A DNA stretch of 40,860 nucleotides from Acidobacteriota bacterium (GCA_028876385.1 JAGWSF010000151.1:1-40860), one strand, 5' to 3'. Positions 8,500 through 17,395 are shown, counted from the stretch's first letter. The notes: generated by a model from the sequence alone, not told the origin. Program-made: numbers and translations.

Positions 8500-8553
8500 C
8501 CACGGCGTGACCACGGCGTGACCACGGCGTGACCACGGCGTGACCACGGCGGG
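8488..8553. repeat. 11-bp tandem repeat anchored on the exporter stop codon
   Basis: Five exact copies of ACCACGGCGTG (8488-8542) and a sixth with one mismatch (8543-8553). The first copy is the last three sense codons of the exporter plus two bases of its TGA stop. The period is not a multiple of three, so TGA appears in all three forward frames over the array. Confidence 0.93.
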
Positions 8554-8572
8554 GTGCGCCAGACTCGAGGCT

Positions 8573-8962
8573 GTGCGCAAGCAGTACCACCTCCGGGCCA
8601 GTGAGGGCGGCGGCCCGGGCCGCGACGCCTGGGACGTCGACCGCCTCATCGAACTGACAGTAGGACTGCCGATCGTCCAGGTCCTCATCGAGGACCTGGA
8701 CGAGATCGACACGCCGTACTGGTTCGAGCACCACCAGCCCCCGACGGTGCGCCAGGTCGTTGAACACTTCCGCCTCCTGCAGGCCGTCGACCCGTCCTGC
8801 CCGATAATCCTCGGACCCGACGGGCGGATCCTCGACGGAATGCACCGCGTCGCCCGGCGGCTGCTCGAGGGCCGGACCACCGTGGCCGCCGTGCGCCTGC
8901 CGGAACTGCCCCCGCCTGACTACCGCGACTGCCACCCCGACGACCTGCCCTACGAGCGCTGA
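8573..8962 (+). CDS. ParB-like nuclease-domain protein (hypothetical)
   Basis: A 129-residue soluble protein. Residues 70-100 (PIILGPDGRILDGMHRVARR) match the ParB/sulfiredoxin-like fold signature, an acidic residue followed by DGMHR in place of ParB's GERR. The N-terminal segment RKQYHLRASE and the C-terminal LPPPDYRDCHPDDLPYE look family-conserved. Stand-alone proteins of this type are not partition proteins in the strict sense; their biochemical role is not established. GTG 8573 is chosen because conserved sequence starts there and CAGACT lies 8 bases upstream; GTG 8540 inside the tandem repeat would add 11 residues. Confidence 0.7.
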   Translation: MRKQYHLRASEGGGPGRDAWDVDRLIELTVGLPIVQVLIEDLDEIDTPYWFEHHQPPTVRQVVEHFRLLQAVDPSCPIILGPDGRILDGMHRVARRLLEGRTTVAAVRLPELPPPDYRDCHPDDLPYER

Positions 8963-9169
8963 ACCCCACGGATGGCCGAGCCGGAGGGCCCCGGTCGCCG
9001 AAGCCGGAGGGTCCCCGGGCGCCGGAGGCATTGCTCGACGCAACGCCCGGGCCGCCTTCAGAAGCCGGGCCCCCCTGCCGAAATTCAGGTATGGACTCTG
9101 CCCGGTCATGGCCTGCGTCGTCGGACCGGTGCCCGCTCGGGCCATGCGAAAGGGCTGATTTCCGGGCCA

Positions 9170-9188
9170 CCCACGCCTCGGGCGTGGG
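9170..9188 (+). other. Hairpin just upstream of GGDEF-EAL gene
   Basis: CCCACGCC-TCG-GGCGTGGG forms an 8-bp perfect stem with a three-base loop, 12 bases before the ATG at 9201. It could occlude the ribosome-binding region. The rest of the 238-base gap 8963-9200 holds two imperfect copies of a roughly 23-base GC-rich unit (about 8980-9026) and no recognisable riboswitch. Confidence 0.45.
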
Positions 9189-9200
9189 CCATCAGGGCCC

Positions 9201-11624
9201 ATGAACCGGCAGAACGAGCCGACCGGATTCTGGAGCCGGGCCCGCAACGCCCTTCGCCGCGCCTGGCGCGGGAGCTCGGCGGCGACCGCCCTACCCGAGG
9301 AGTACCGGGCTCAGCAGTACCACGCGTTCGTGATGCAGTTGCCGGTCGTCGTGATCGGCGGGCTGTGCTCCGTCGGAGCGCTCGTCTACATGGGGTGGTC
9401 CAACGCCGACCACCGGATCCTGGTGGCCCAGAGCGTGATCCAGTTGGCCGCCTACGGGACCGAAACCTGGCTGTGGCGCCGGAGACGGGGCCTGCCGCCC
9501 AACACCCCGGTGGCGCGCCGTGACGTGGTGGCCGCCGTGACCCTGATATCAGTCGGGGCGTTCAGCTACTCCAGCCTGGCCATATACCTCTTCGAGCGGC
9601 CGATCGGCGTCGACCGCCTGCTCCTGATCGCCCTGGTCGTCAGTCTCACCGCGATCGCCAGCTGGCTCTTCGCTTCGCTGCCGGCGGCCGGGATCGCCTG
9701 GGCGGTCACCTCCTGCGCCGGCCTCGCCGGCGGTATCGCATGGAGCCAGGGAGGTAAGGCGGCACCGCTCGCCGGGCTGCTCGAGTTCCTCGGGGTCTTC
9801 TGCGTGATCATCATCGTGTCGGTCCTCATGACATCGAGGGCGTTGGTGGCGAGGGTCCACGCCGAGCACGAGATCGAGCGTCAGCGCCAGTTGCTCGGAC
9901 TGGTCCTCGACGACTTCGAGGAGCACGCCAGCGACTGGTTGTGGGAGGCCGACGCGCTCGGCCGGTTCCGCCGTGTCTCCACCCGCCTGGCCCAGTCGGC
10001 CGGCAGCACCGCCGGGTCGCTCATCGGCACCTCGGTCGTGCAGGCCATGCACCGCCTCGCCCCCAGCCCTCTGACCAGCGAGAACGCCGCCATGCTCAAC
10101 GAGCTGCAGCGCTGCTTCGACGCCGGCGAGGCGTTTCGAGACGCCATCGTGAGGGTGACGGTGGATGGCCAGGCCCGCTGGTGGTCGATCACCGCCAAGC
10201 CCCTCGTCGACGCCGAGGGGCGCGTCGACGGCTGGCGGGGGGTGGGCTCCGACGTGACCATGGTCCACGAACGCCAGGTCGAGATGCGCCGGTTGGCGAC
10301 CACCGACTCACTCACCGGCCTGGCCAACCGGCACCTGTTCACGACCACGCTGAAGGGCTATTTCACGCCCGGCCGGGCCCCCGTGGCCTGCACCGTGCTG
10401 CTCATCGACCTCGACCAGTTCAAGTCCGTCAACGACTCCCTCGGGCACCCGGCGGGGGACCGGCTGCTGCGGGAGTGCGCCCGGAGACTCCATTCCATCG
10501 TCGGCACGAGCGGCCTGCTGGCCCGCCTCGGCGGCGACGAGTTCGCCATCCTGATCCCCCGGCAGCTGGCCCGGAAGGACACCGAGACCATCGCCGCGGC
10601 GATCCACACCCAGCTCGTGCAACCTTTGGTCCTCGAGGGCCAGCGCCTCGAGGTGCGGGCCAGCATCGGCGCCGCGTCGTCGCCTAGGGACGCGGCCACC
10701 GCCGAGGACCTGCTGAAAGACGCCGACCTGGCCCTGTACGCGGCCAAGGCCGCGGGCCGCAGCCGGCTCGGCTTCTTCGACAAATCCATGAGCCTGGACG
10801 CCGAGCAGCGACTCCACGTCCTGAGCGACCTGCGCGACAGCCTCGTGCACAACCGCTTCGAGCTTCACTACCAGCCCCAGGCCAACCTCGCTCTCGGCCG
10901 GGTCGTCGGCTTCGAGGCCCTCATACGTTGGCAGCACCCGACCCGCGGTCGCATCGCCCCGGCCGAGTTCATCCCCATGGCCGAAGAGAGCGGGCTCATC
11001 GTCGAACTGGGCGAGTGGGTCCTGCGGGCGGCCTGCGAGCAGGCTGTCGACTGGCCCTCGGACCTGATCGTCGCGGTCAACGTCTCGTCCGAGCAGTTGA
11101 CCCGAGGCGACTTCGTCGCTCTGGTCTCGGAGTGCCTGGCCACCAGCCGGCTGCCCAGCAACCGTCTCGAGCTCGAGGTGACCGAGTCGGCTCTCATCCA
11201 GGACGGGCGCGACGCCGAGTTGGTCCTCCGGGCCCTCCGCCAGCTCGGGGTGCGGATCTCCCTAGACGACTTCGGGACCGGCTACTCGTCCCTCGCCTAT
11301 CTCCAACGCCTGCCGATCGACCGGCTCAAGATCGACCAGAGCTTCGTCGCCCAACTGCCCGAGCCCGGCTCCGGGTCCCGGGGCAACAGCGCCACCGCCA
11401 TCATCGCCGCCATCATCCAGTTGGCCCAGGCCCTGCGCCTCGACACCCTGGCCGAAGGGATCGAAACCGCCGACCACTACGACACCCTGCGGGCCCTCGG
11501 CAGCGACCACGGGCAGGGTTACTACCTGTCCAGGCCGCTGGACGGCGCTGCCATGACCGCCTACCTGGCGGCCATCACCCGCCAGACCCGGGCGCGGATA
11601 GGGCGGGTCGCCGTCCCGGTCTGA
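9201..11624 (+). CDS. Membrane PAS-GGDEF-EAL cyclic-di-GMP protein
   Basis: An 807-residue protein that would make and/or degrade cyclic di-GMP. The N-terminal third has about six hydrophobic segments (residues 45-220, e.g. VVVIGGLCSVGALVYM). A PAS-like sensor follows at about 235-355. The cyclase domain has DLDQFKSVNDSLGHPAGDRL and an intact GGDEF at 444-448. The phosphodiesterase domain has EAL at 572-574, NVSSEQ, ELEVTE, DDFGTGYSS at 689-697 and the terminal QGYYLSRP. Both active sites look intact. The RxxD inhibitory site before GGDEF is absent (GTSG there). It is monocistronic; a hairpin lies just upstream. A second protein of the same architecture lies at 32562-34829. Confidence 0.94.
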   Translation: MNRQNEPTGFWSRARNALRRAWRGSSAATALPEEYRAQQYHAFVMQLPVVVIGGLCSVGALVYMGWSNADHRILVAQSVIQLAAYGTETWLWRRRRGLPPNTPVARRDVVAAVTLISVGAFSYSSLAIYLFERPIGVDRLLLIALVVSLTAIASWLFASLPAAGIAWAVTSCAGLAGGIAWSQGGKAAPLAGLLEFLGVFCVIIIVSVLMTSRALVARVHAEHEIERQRQLLGLVLDDFEEHASDWLWEADALGRFRRVSTRLAQSAGSTAGSLIGTSVVQAMHRLAPSPLTSENAAMLNELQRCFDAGEAFRDAIVRVTVDGQARWWSITAKPLVDAEGRVDGWRGVGSDVTMVHERQVEMRRLATTDSLTGLANRHLFTTTLKGYFTPGRAPVACTVLLIDLDQFKSVNDSLGHPAGDRLLRECARRLHSIVGTSGLLARLGGDEFAILIPRQLARKDTETIAAAIHTQLVQPLVLEGQRLEVRASIGAASSPRDAATAEDLLKDADLALYAAKAAGRSRLGFFDKSMSLDAEQRLHVLSDLRDSLVHNRFELHYQPQANLALGRVVGFEALIRWQHPTRGRIAPAEFIPMAEESGLIVELGEWVLRAACEQAVDWPSDLIVAVNVSSEQLTRGDFVALVSECLATSRLPSNRLELEVTESALIQDGRDAELVLRALRQLGVRISLDDFGTGYSSLAYLQRLPIDRLKIDQSFVAQLPEPGSGSRGNSATAIIAAIIQLAQALRLDTLAEGIETADHYDTLRALGSDHGQGYYLSRPLDGAAMTAYLAAITRQTRARIGRVAVPV

Positions 11625-11723
11625 CCGGCCACCCTCCCCGACCCGGTCCCGGACCTGGTGCAGCGGCCGTCCGGCGCGTCGACGACGGCCACCCCGTCCC
11701 GGCGCCTGCGGTCAGGGCTGCGC

Positions 11724-11872
11724 TAGCGTGACCCGCTCGTTGCTCACGCCTGCAGGCTCTGGGGGAAAGGCCTACCAGCATCGATACCGCGACCCGACCA
11801 CCGATCGATTCGGCCCCGGTAACCCGCCTGGGCCTCATCCCCGGTCTGGACGGGCTGCGGGCCGTCGCCGTC
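11724..11872 (+). promoter_or_regulatory. Leader and non-AUG N-terminal extension of acyltransferase gene
   Basis: A -10-like TAGCGT lies at 11724-11729 and a Shine-Dalgarno GGGGGAAAGG at 11761-11770, followed 9 bases later by ATC 11780. The frame of the acyltransferase is open from 11732, yet has no ATG, GTG or TTG before 11873. Codons 11831-11872 encode family-conserved sequence (GLIPGLDGLRAVAV). Translation from ATC 11780 would restore a normal N-terminus; a sequencing error is the alternative. Confidence 0.5.
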
Positions 11873-13783
11873 GTGGCGGTGATGGCGTTCCACGCCGGGA
11901 TCCCGTGGGCCGCCGGAGGCCAGCTCGGCGTGGACGTCTTCTTCGTCCTGAGCGGCTTCCTCGTCACCTCCCTGCTCCTGGCTGAGTACCGGGTCGAGGG
12001 GACCATCCGCTTCGGTCGGTTCTGGGTCCGCCGGGCCCGTCGCCTCCTACCGGCGCTGCTCGTGCTGCTGCTCGTCCTGTGCGCCTACGCCCGCTGGGCC
12101 CCGAGTGGGCTGTCGCCCGGGCTCATCCGCAGCAACTCCCTGGCCACGCTCTGCTACGTCGCCAACTGGGACTACATCCTCACCGCCCAGAACTACTTCA
12201 CCGCCTTCGGCACCGCCTCCCCGCTACTGCACACCTGGTCCCTCGCCGTGGAGGAGCAGTTCTACCTGGTGTGGCCGGTCATCGCCCTGCTGGCCCTGCG
12301 CCGATGGGGTCGGCGCGGGCTCGGGTGGGCGGCAGCCGGCCTCGGGCTGACCTCGGCGGGGCTGTGCGGCGCGCTCTACCTGGGCGGGGTCTCAGAGACC
12401 GCCCTCTACTACGGGACCGACACCCGGGCCCAGAGTTTGATGGTGGGGGCCGTGCTCGCCGCGGTGCTCGACCCGGCCGGCCGACGCCTTGCATCGGCCG
12501 CGCCCCGAGGGGGCCGGCTCATCGGTTTGACCGCCACGGCGGCGGCCCTCGGATTGCTGTACTGCTTCCACTCCCTCGACGGGCGCCAACCGCTGCTCTA
12601 CCTCGGCGGTTTCCTGCTGGTAGCCCTGATGACCGCCGCCGTCATCACCTTGGTCGTCCTATGCCCGGCCCACCCCTTGACCCGGCTGCTCGCCTGGGGC
12701 CCGGCCCGTCACATCGGCCGCATCTCCTACGGGCTCTACCTGTACCACTGGCCGCTGTTCTGGCTCCTCACCGTCGATCGCACCGGGCTGCACGGCGAGG
12801 CGCTCCTGGCGGTGCGCTTGGCCGCCACCCTGGCCGTCGCCGAGGCGTCCTACCACCTGATCGAAAGACCGGTCCGCGCCTGGCAACCGCCGACCGCCCG
12901 GCCGGCGCGGATCACCCAGCTGGCCGCCCGCAGCGGGTTCGTGGCCGCCCCGCTCGGGGTGGTCGCGGTCCTACTGGCGGTCACCAGCACCCCGGCGGCC
13001 TCGGCCGCGGCGATCGCCCCGCCACCCGGCCCGGGGTACGTGGCGGCCGGCGGAGCGACCCGGGCCGACCCGCAGCGGGTCATGGTGATCGGGGACTCCC
13101 TGGCGTTGACCCTCGGAGCCGGCCTGCTCGTCGACTCCGGCGCTTGGGGCGTGACCATCGCCAACGACGGCGCGCTCGGCTGCGACCTCGATCCCCAGTC
13201 GACCGTCGACATGAAGGGAGTGGTGAGCCGGGCCGCCCAGGGATGCCCGAACTGGCGAACGGTCTTCGCTCGCCTGGTCGAACGGACCAACCCCGACCTG
13301 GTCGTGGTCCTCCTCGGCCGGTGGGAGACCATCGACCGCTTCTACGGAGGCCGGTGGACCTCGGTCGGATCGCCGGCGTTCGATCAGCACCTACGGGAGG
13401 AGTTGAGCCAGCTCATTGACGTGGTCTCCGCCCGCGGCGCCGAGGTGGTCTTCCTCACCCTCCCCTATGTCGCCGACACGACGACGCTGCCCGACGGCTC
13501 GCCGTGGGACATCAACCTGCCGTCGCGCACCGACGCCTTCAACGCCGACGTCCGGTCCGCAGTGGCCGCCCACCGCGGGGTGGCGTCGGTGATCGACCTG
13601 AACCGGATGGTCGACCCTTCGGGCCACTACCAGACGTTCATTGGGCCGGTCCGCATCCGCAGCTACGACAAGGAACACTTCGCGCTGAGCGGAGGGATGT
13701 ACCTCCGGCCCACCCTGCTGCCCGTGTTGGCCCGGCTCGGGGCGCCTCACTACCAGGCCCGCCACCCCCGCCCCTCCTCCTGA
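11873..13783 (+). CDS. Acyltransferase-3 (OafA-like) with C-terminal SGNH domain
   Basis: At least 636 residues. The N-terminal half is an Acyl_transf_3 domain with about ten membrane segments. It has the conserved His in MAFHAG, DVFFVLSGFLVTSLLL, RFWVRRARRLLP and TWSLAVEEQFYLVWP. The C-terminal, extracytoplasmic half is an SGNH hydrolase-like domain with GDS at 407-409 and D599-x-x-H602 (DKEHF). Such fusions O-acetylate cell-surface polysaccharides, as OafA does with lipopolysaccharide. GTG 11873 is the first conventional start, but it cuts off the conserved GLDGLRAVAV segment; the real start is probably upstream, with ATC 11780 the best candidate. Neighbouring glycosyltransferases fit an envelope-polysaccharide role. 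Confidence 0.9.
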   Translation: MAVMAFHAGIPWAAGGQLGVDVFFVLSGFLVTSLLLAEYRVEGTIRFGRFWVRRARRLLPALLVLLLVLCAYARWAPSGLSPGLIRSNSLATLCYVANWDYILTAQNYFTAFGTASPLLHTWSLAVEEQFYLVWPVIALLALRRWGRRGLGWAAAGLGLTSAGLCGALYLGGVSETALYYGTDTRAQSLMVGAVLAAVLDPAGRRLASAAPRGGRLIGLTATAAALGLLYCFHSLDGRQPLLYLGGFLLVALMTAAVITLVVLCPAHPLTRLLAWGPARHIGRISYGLYLYHWPLFWLLTVDRTGLHGEALLAVRLAATLAVAEASYHLIERPVRAWQPPTARPARITQLAARSGFVAAPLGVVAVLLAVTSTPAASAAAIAPPPGPGYVAAGGATRADPQRVMVIGDSLALTLGAGLLVDSGAWGVTIANDGALGCDLDPQSTVDMKGVVSRAAQGCPNWRTVFARLVERTNPDLVVVLLGRWETIDRFYGGRWTSVGSPAFDQHLREELSQLIDVVSARGAEVVFLTLPYVADTTTLPDGSPWDINLPSRTDAFNADVRSAVAAHRGVASVIDLNRMVDPSGHYQTFIGPVRIRSYDKEHFALSGGMYLRPTLLPVLARLGAPHYQARHPRPSS

Positions 13784-13860
13784 GCCCGGCCGGAACGGCG
13801 GGGCGTACCCGGGGGGGGCGGCCGTCGGGCGAGGTGCGGCGCTGACGCCGCCCCTGGGGT

Positions 13861-13954
13861 CTCACCCGTTCCGGTCGGTCTCACCCGTTCCGGTCGGTCT
13901 CACCCGTTCCGTCGGTCTCACCCGTTTCGGTCGGTCTCACCCGTTCCGGGAGGT
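13861..13954. repeat. 19-bp tandem repeat anchored on the GT39 stop codon
   Basis: Five copies of CTCACCCGTTCCGGTCGGT. The first two are exact, the third lacks one base, the fourth has one change, and the fifth diverges at its end. On the coding (minus) strand the fifth copy contains the last codons and TGA of the glycosyltransferase at 13937. The array runs downstream of that stop toward the convergent acyltransferase gene. Confidence 0.92.
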
Positions 13955-16129
13955 CAGGTCGTAGACCGTCGTGGCGCCGATGGTCTCGCTCTTGAAGTGC
14001 GACTCGACCCACGAGGTGATGGCCGAGGACGACCCAGAACCGCCCGGGCCGCCTCCTCCCCCGCCGGGGATGTAGTAGTGGATCTCCCCGGCCGCCACGT
14101 ACTTCTCGAAGGTGGCCAGGGTGAAGGTGGCGTTCTGACCGTTGAACCCGCCTATGGCCATGACCGGGTCACCACCGGAGGCCAACTCCAGCGACGCCGC
14201 GCTCTCCGAGCCGTTGGTGGCGGCCACCCAGCGGTACGTCGACGCGTTGGCTTCGAGGGCTTTCACCAGGGCTGTCGACACCGTGGACCCGGTCCCGGCC
14301 GCGCCCCCACCCAGCCCCGCTCCACCCGAGACGCGGGTGCCTCCCGAAGGTCCCGCTCCTCCTCTGGAGGGGCTCGCTCCACTGAAGGCGCCGGTGCCGC
14401 CTGAGGGGCGGCCTCCTGAGGTGGCGACGCCTCCACCGGCCCCTGGGACCGCCCCGCCGGCGAAGTTGGCGGCCCCCGCCCCCGGAGGTCCACCGGCGAC
14501 GCCCCCAGGGATGCCAGCCCCGCCCGAGCCGGGACCGCCGCCCAGCGATGCGGAGGTGGCCGGGCCGGCCGACGGCACCGAGCCGGTGTGAGCAGTGGCG
14601 ATGGTGTCGACGGCGAAGGCGGTGGGCGCGGCCAGACCAGCCACGGCGACGGCTCCGACCGTGCCGGCGGACACCAAACGACGGGCCCGCGCCGGGATGC
14701 TCGCCGAATCGCCGAAGGCGATGCCGACGACTGCCAGCGCCGCGCCCACCACGATCACCGGCCTCAGCCAGGCGTTCCACGTGGGCGTGCGCAGCAACAG
14801 ATGGTAGGCCCACCACGTAGTGACCACGACCGATCCGGCGGCGGCCACCCGGGTCGCCCAGTGATGCCAGCCGCGGACGACGAGCGCCGCGCCCACGCCG
14901 ATCAGCACCGCGATCGCCGGGGCCAGGGCCACGGTGTAGTAGGTGTGGATCACCCCCTGACCGAAGCTGAAGACGGCGCCGGTAACGATGAGCCACCCAC
15001 CCCACAGCACTATCGCCGCCCGGGTACGGTCGGTCCGGGGCCGGCGGCGGGTGACGACGAGGCCGACAACCAGGGCCACCGCGGCGGCGGGCAGCAGCCA
15101 CGACGCCTGCCCGCCCATCAGATCGTTGAACAGCCGCAGGAACCCGGTCGACCCCGAGAACCCTCCCCCGGGCCCTCCGCCTCCGCCGGTCCCGCTGGTG
15201 GCGAAGACCCGGGAGAACCCGTTGTAGCCCACGATCAGGTTCCAGATGGAGTTGGTGGGAGATCCGTCGATCAATGGGCGGCTGCTCTCCGGCCACAGGG
15301 TGACGATCAGGACCCACCAGCCGGCCGAGGCGACCAGCGCGGTACCGGCCAAGAGGAGATGCCACAGTCGCCGCCAGAGGTTGACGGGCGCGGCGAGCAG
15401 GTAGGTGGCCGTCATGGCGGGGACCACCAGCAGGGCCTGCCCCATCTTGGCCAGGAACGCCAAGCCCACGGCGGCCCCGGCCAGCGCCAGCCACCTGCCG
15501 CGGCCCTTCTCCACGGCCCGGGTCACCGCGTAACCGGAGGCGGTCAGGAGCAGGACGAGCAGCGCATCCGGATTGTTGAACCGGAACATGAGGGCGGCCA
15601 CGGGGGTGGTGGCCATGACCACCCCGGCCACCAGGGCGGCGCGGTGACCGAACCAGCGCCGAACGGCGGCGTACACCAAAGCCACGGTGGCGACACCGGC
15701 CAGCGCCTCGGGGACGAGCATGCTGGCCGAACTGAAGCCGAAGAGGCGACCCGACAGCTCCATCACCCAGAGCGAGGCCGGCGGTTTGTCCACGGTGATG
15801 AAGTTCGAGGAGTCGATGGACCCGAAGAAGAAGGCCTTCCAACTCTTGGTGCCGGCCTGCACGGCGGCGGCGTAGAAGGAGTTGGCGTACCCCGACGCCG
15901 TCAGGTCCCACAGGTAGGCCACCGCGGTCACCGCCAGGAGGCCGGTGAGACCCGCCCACTCCGTCCAGGGGCGACCCTCGGTCATCGCCCGCGCACCGAC
16001 GCGCCCCCGAGGAGGAGCGGCGTCACGCCAGGCCAGCCCTTCGTCGGCCGGGATCGTGGCGGTCCCGGCCGACGGCGGCCCCAGGCTGGAAACTCGGTAT
16101 TCCTGCGTGAGTTCGGTCTCGTTGGCCAT
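13937..16129 (-). CDS. Glycosyltransferase family 39 (ArnT/PMT-like) membrane protein
   Basis: About 730 residues. The N-terminal part carries many membrane segments of the GT-C fold and the actinobacterial GT39 signature KAFFFGSIDSSNFITVDKPP, followed by ALMFRFNNPDALLVLLL. Such enzymes transfer a sugar from a polyprenyl-phosphate donor on the outer face of the membrane. Residues from about 525 to 630 form a low-complexity Gly/Pro/Ser/Ala region. A soluble tail follows (STYRWVAATNGSESAASLEL, MAIGGFNGQNATFTLATFEK). It lies 108 bases downstream of a GT2-GtrA gene that could supply its lipid-linked sugar. The start is uncertain: ATG 16129 is preferred, while GTG 16237 directly abuts the upstream stop and adds 36 Pro/Gly-rich residues. 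Confidence 0.88.
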   Translation of the reverse strand: MANETELTQEYRVSSLGPPSAGTATIPADEGLAWRDAAPPRGRVGARAMTEGRPWTEWAGLTGLLAVTAVAYLWDLTASGYANSFYAAAVQAGTKSWKAFFFGSIDSSNFITVDKPPASLWVMELSGRLFGFSSASMLVPEALAGVATVALVYAAVRRWFGHRAALVAGVVMATTPVAALMFRFNNPDALLVLLLTASGYAVTRAVEKGRGRWLALAGAAVGLAFLAKMGQALLVVPAMTATYLLAAPVNLWRRLWHLLLAGTALVASAGWWVLIVTLWPESSRPLIDGSPTNSIWNLIVGYNGFSRVFATSGTGGGGGPGGGFSGSTGFLRLFNDLMGGQASWLLPAAAVALVVGLVVTRRRPRTDRTRAAIVLWGGWLIVTGAVFSFGQGVIHTYYTVALAPAIAVLIGVGAALVVRGWHHWATRVAAAGSVVVTTWWAYHLLLRTPTWNAWLRPVIVVGAALAVVGIAFGDSASIPARARRLVSAGTVGAVAVAGLAAPTAFAVDTIATAHTGSVPSAGPATSASLGGGPGSGGAGIPGGVAGGPPGAGAANFAGGAVPGAGGGVATSGGRPSGGTGAFSGASPSRGGAGPSGGTRVSGGAGLGGGAAGTGSTVSTALVKALEANASTYRWVAATNGSESAASLELASGGDPVMAIGGFNGQNATFTLATFEKYVAAGEIHYYIPGGGGGGPGGSGSSSAITSWVESHFKSETIGATTVYDLTSRNG

Positions 16130-16237
16130 GGGTCCATACTCGACGGCTGACCTCGGAGGAACCTCTCCGCAGGCTCCGGGTTTGCTGAGACCTGGCGGCG
16201 TTTCGGGGCCCCGCACCAAGCCCGGGACGCATTCCAC

Positions 16238-17395
16238 CTAGAGGTGGCGCAGACCCCTGAAGCGCAAGGCGGTCGCCGCCAGGTTCCCGCCGGTGGCGAG
16301 CACGACGGCGCCGACCAGGCCGGTCATGCCCGCCCACCGCCCGGCGAGCAACGCGGCGACGGTGGTCACGAACGGCAGAGCGGCCAGCACGGCCGCCTGG
16401 CGGTAGAAGTGCCGGGAGGCAGGGGCGTCGAAGGTGTAGCGCCGGTTGGCCGCGACGTTGCCCGCCGAGGAGAGGGCCAGCGCGCCCAGGTCGGCACCGA
16501 CCGGGCCGAGCGGGCCGTAGAGCAGCACGAACAGCACGGTGAAGGCGACCGTGCTCGCCGCCCCGACAGAAGCGAAGTGCAGCGCCTGGCCGGCCGTCTG
16601 GTCCACCGGCCGGGCCGGGCCAGCGCCGATCCGGCCCTGGCCGCGGGTGAAGGACAGCAGCAGGCGACCCACGCCCTTCAAATCCTCCCGAGCCGTGCTC
16701 GCGATCTCCACCCGGCTGTCGGGGTCGTCGACCCAGTCGACGGGGACCTCGTGGATACGCAGACCGTTGCGTTCGGCGAGTATCAGGATCTCCGTGTCGA
16801 AGAACCAGCCCTGGTCCTCGACCAGCGGCAGCAGATCGTGGGCCACGTCTCGGCGCAGGGCCTTGAAGCCGCACTGGGCGTCGCTGAATCGGCAGCGTAG
16901 GGCCGTGCGGAGCACGAGGTTGTAGCTGCGGGAGATGAACTCCCGCTTCGGGCTCCGCACCACGCGCGCCCCCGGGGCCAGCCGGGTGCCGATGGCGACG
17001 TCACTGTGGCCGGTCAGAATCGGCGCGACCAGGGGCAGCAGGGCGTCCAGGTCGGTGGAGAGGTCGACGTCCATGTAGGCGACGGTGGTCGCGGTGCTGG
17101 CCATCCATGCGCTCCGCAGGGCCCGGCCGCGCCCCTTGGCGTCGAGGTGAACGACCCGGACCCCCTCCAACAGGGCGGCCATCTCCGTGGCCACGGTCAG
17201 GGTCCGGTCGGTGCTGGCATTGTCCACCACGGTCAGCACCCATGACAGCGGGAAGCGCTCGCTCAGGTAGGAGTGGAGACGCCGGAGCGACGGCCCGACG
17301 GCCCGCTCCTCGTTGTACACCGGGATGACTATCTCCACATCGCAGGTCTCCCGGGGAAGCGGAGGATGCGACACAGCACGAGACGCGTGGCCCAT
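16238..17395 (-). CDS. GT2 polyprenyl-phosphate glycosyltransferase fused to GtrA domain
   Basis: A 385-residue two-domain protein. Residues 18-250 are a GT-A fold family 2 transferase (IVIPVYNEE, VVDNASTDRT, DVDLST with the DxD metal site at 109-111, and CGFKALRRD), like dolichyl/polyprenyl-phosphate mannose or glucose synthases. Residues 268-385 are a GtrA-like four-helix membrane domain that may help flip the lipid-linked sugar. The stop lies directly before the GT39 gene in the same orientation, suggesting one operon: this enzyme charges the lipid carrier and GT39 uses it. The upstream intergenic region is shared with the divergent secreted protein at 17604. Confidence 0.92.
   Translation of the reverse strand: MGHASRAVSHPPLPRETCDVEIVIPVYNEERAVGPSLRRLHSYLSERFPLSWVLTVVDNASTDRTLTVATEMAALLEGVRVVHLDAKGRGRALRSAWMASTATTVAYMDVDLSTDLDALLPLVAPILTGHSDVAIGTRLAPGARVVRSPKREFISRSYNLVLRTALRCRFSDAQCGFKALRRDVAHDLLPLVEDQGWFFDTEILILAERNGLRIHEVPVDWVDDPDSRVEIASTAREDLKGVGRLLLSFTRGQGRIGAGPARPVDQTAGQALHFASVGAASTVAFTVLFVLLYGPLGPVGADLGALALSSAGNVAANRRYTFDAPASRHFYRQAAVLAALPFVTTVAALLAGRWAGMTGLVGAVVLATGGNLAATALRFRGLRHL

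Noticed and set aside
8963..9200. Cyclic-di-GMP riboswitch before the GGDEF-EAL gene
   Set aside because: I could not find the conserved GEMM core or a plausible P1-P3 fold; only a local hairpin is supported.
13861..13954. CRISPR-like direct repeats
   Set aside because: Units are contiguous with no spacers and there are no cas genes, so this is a plain tandem array.
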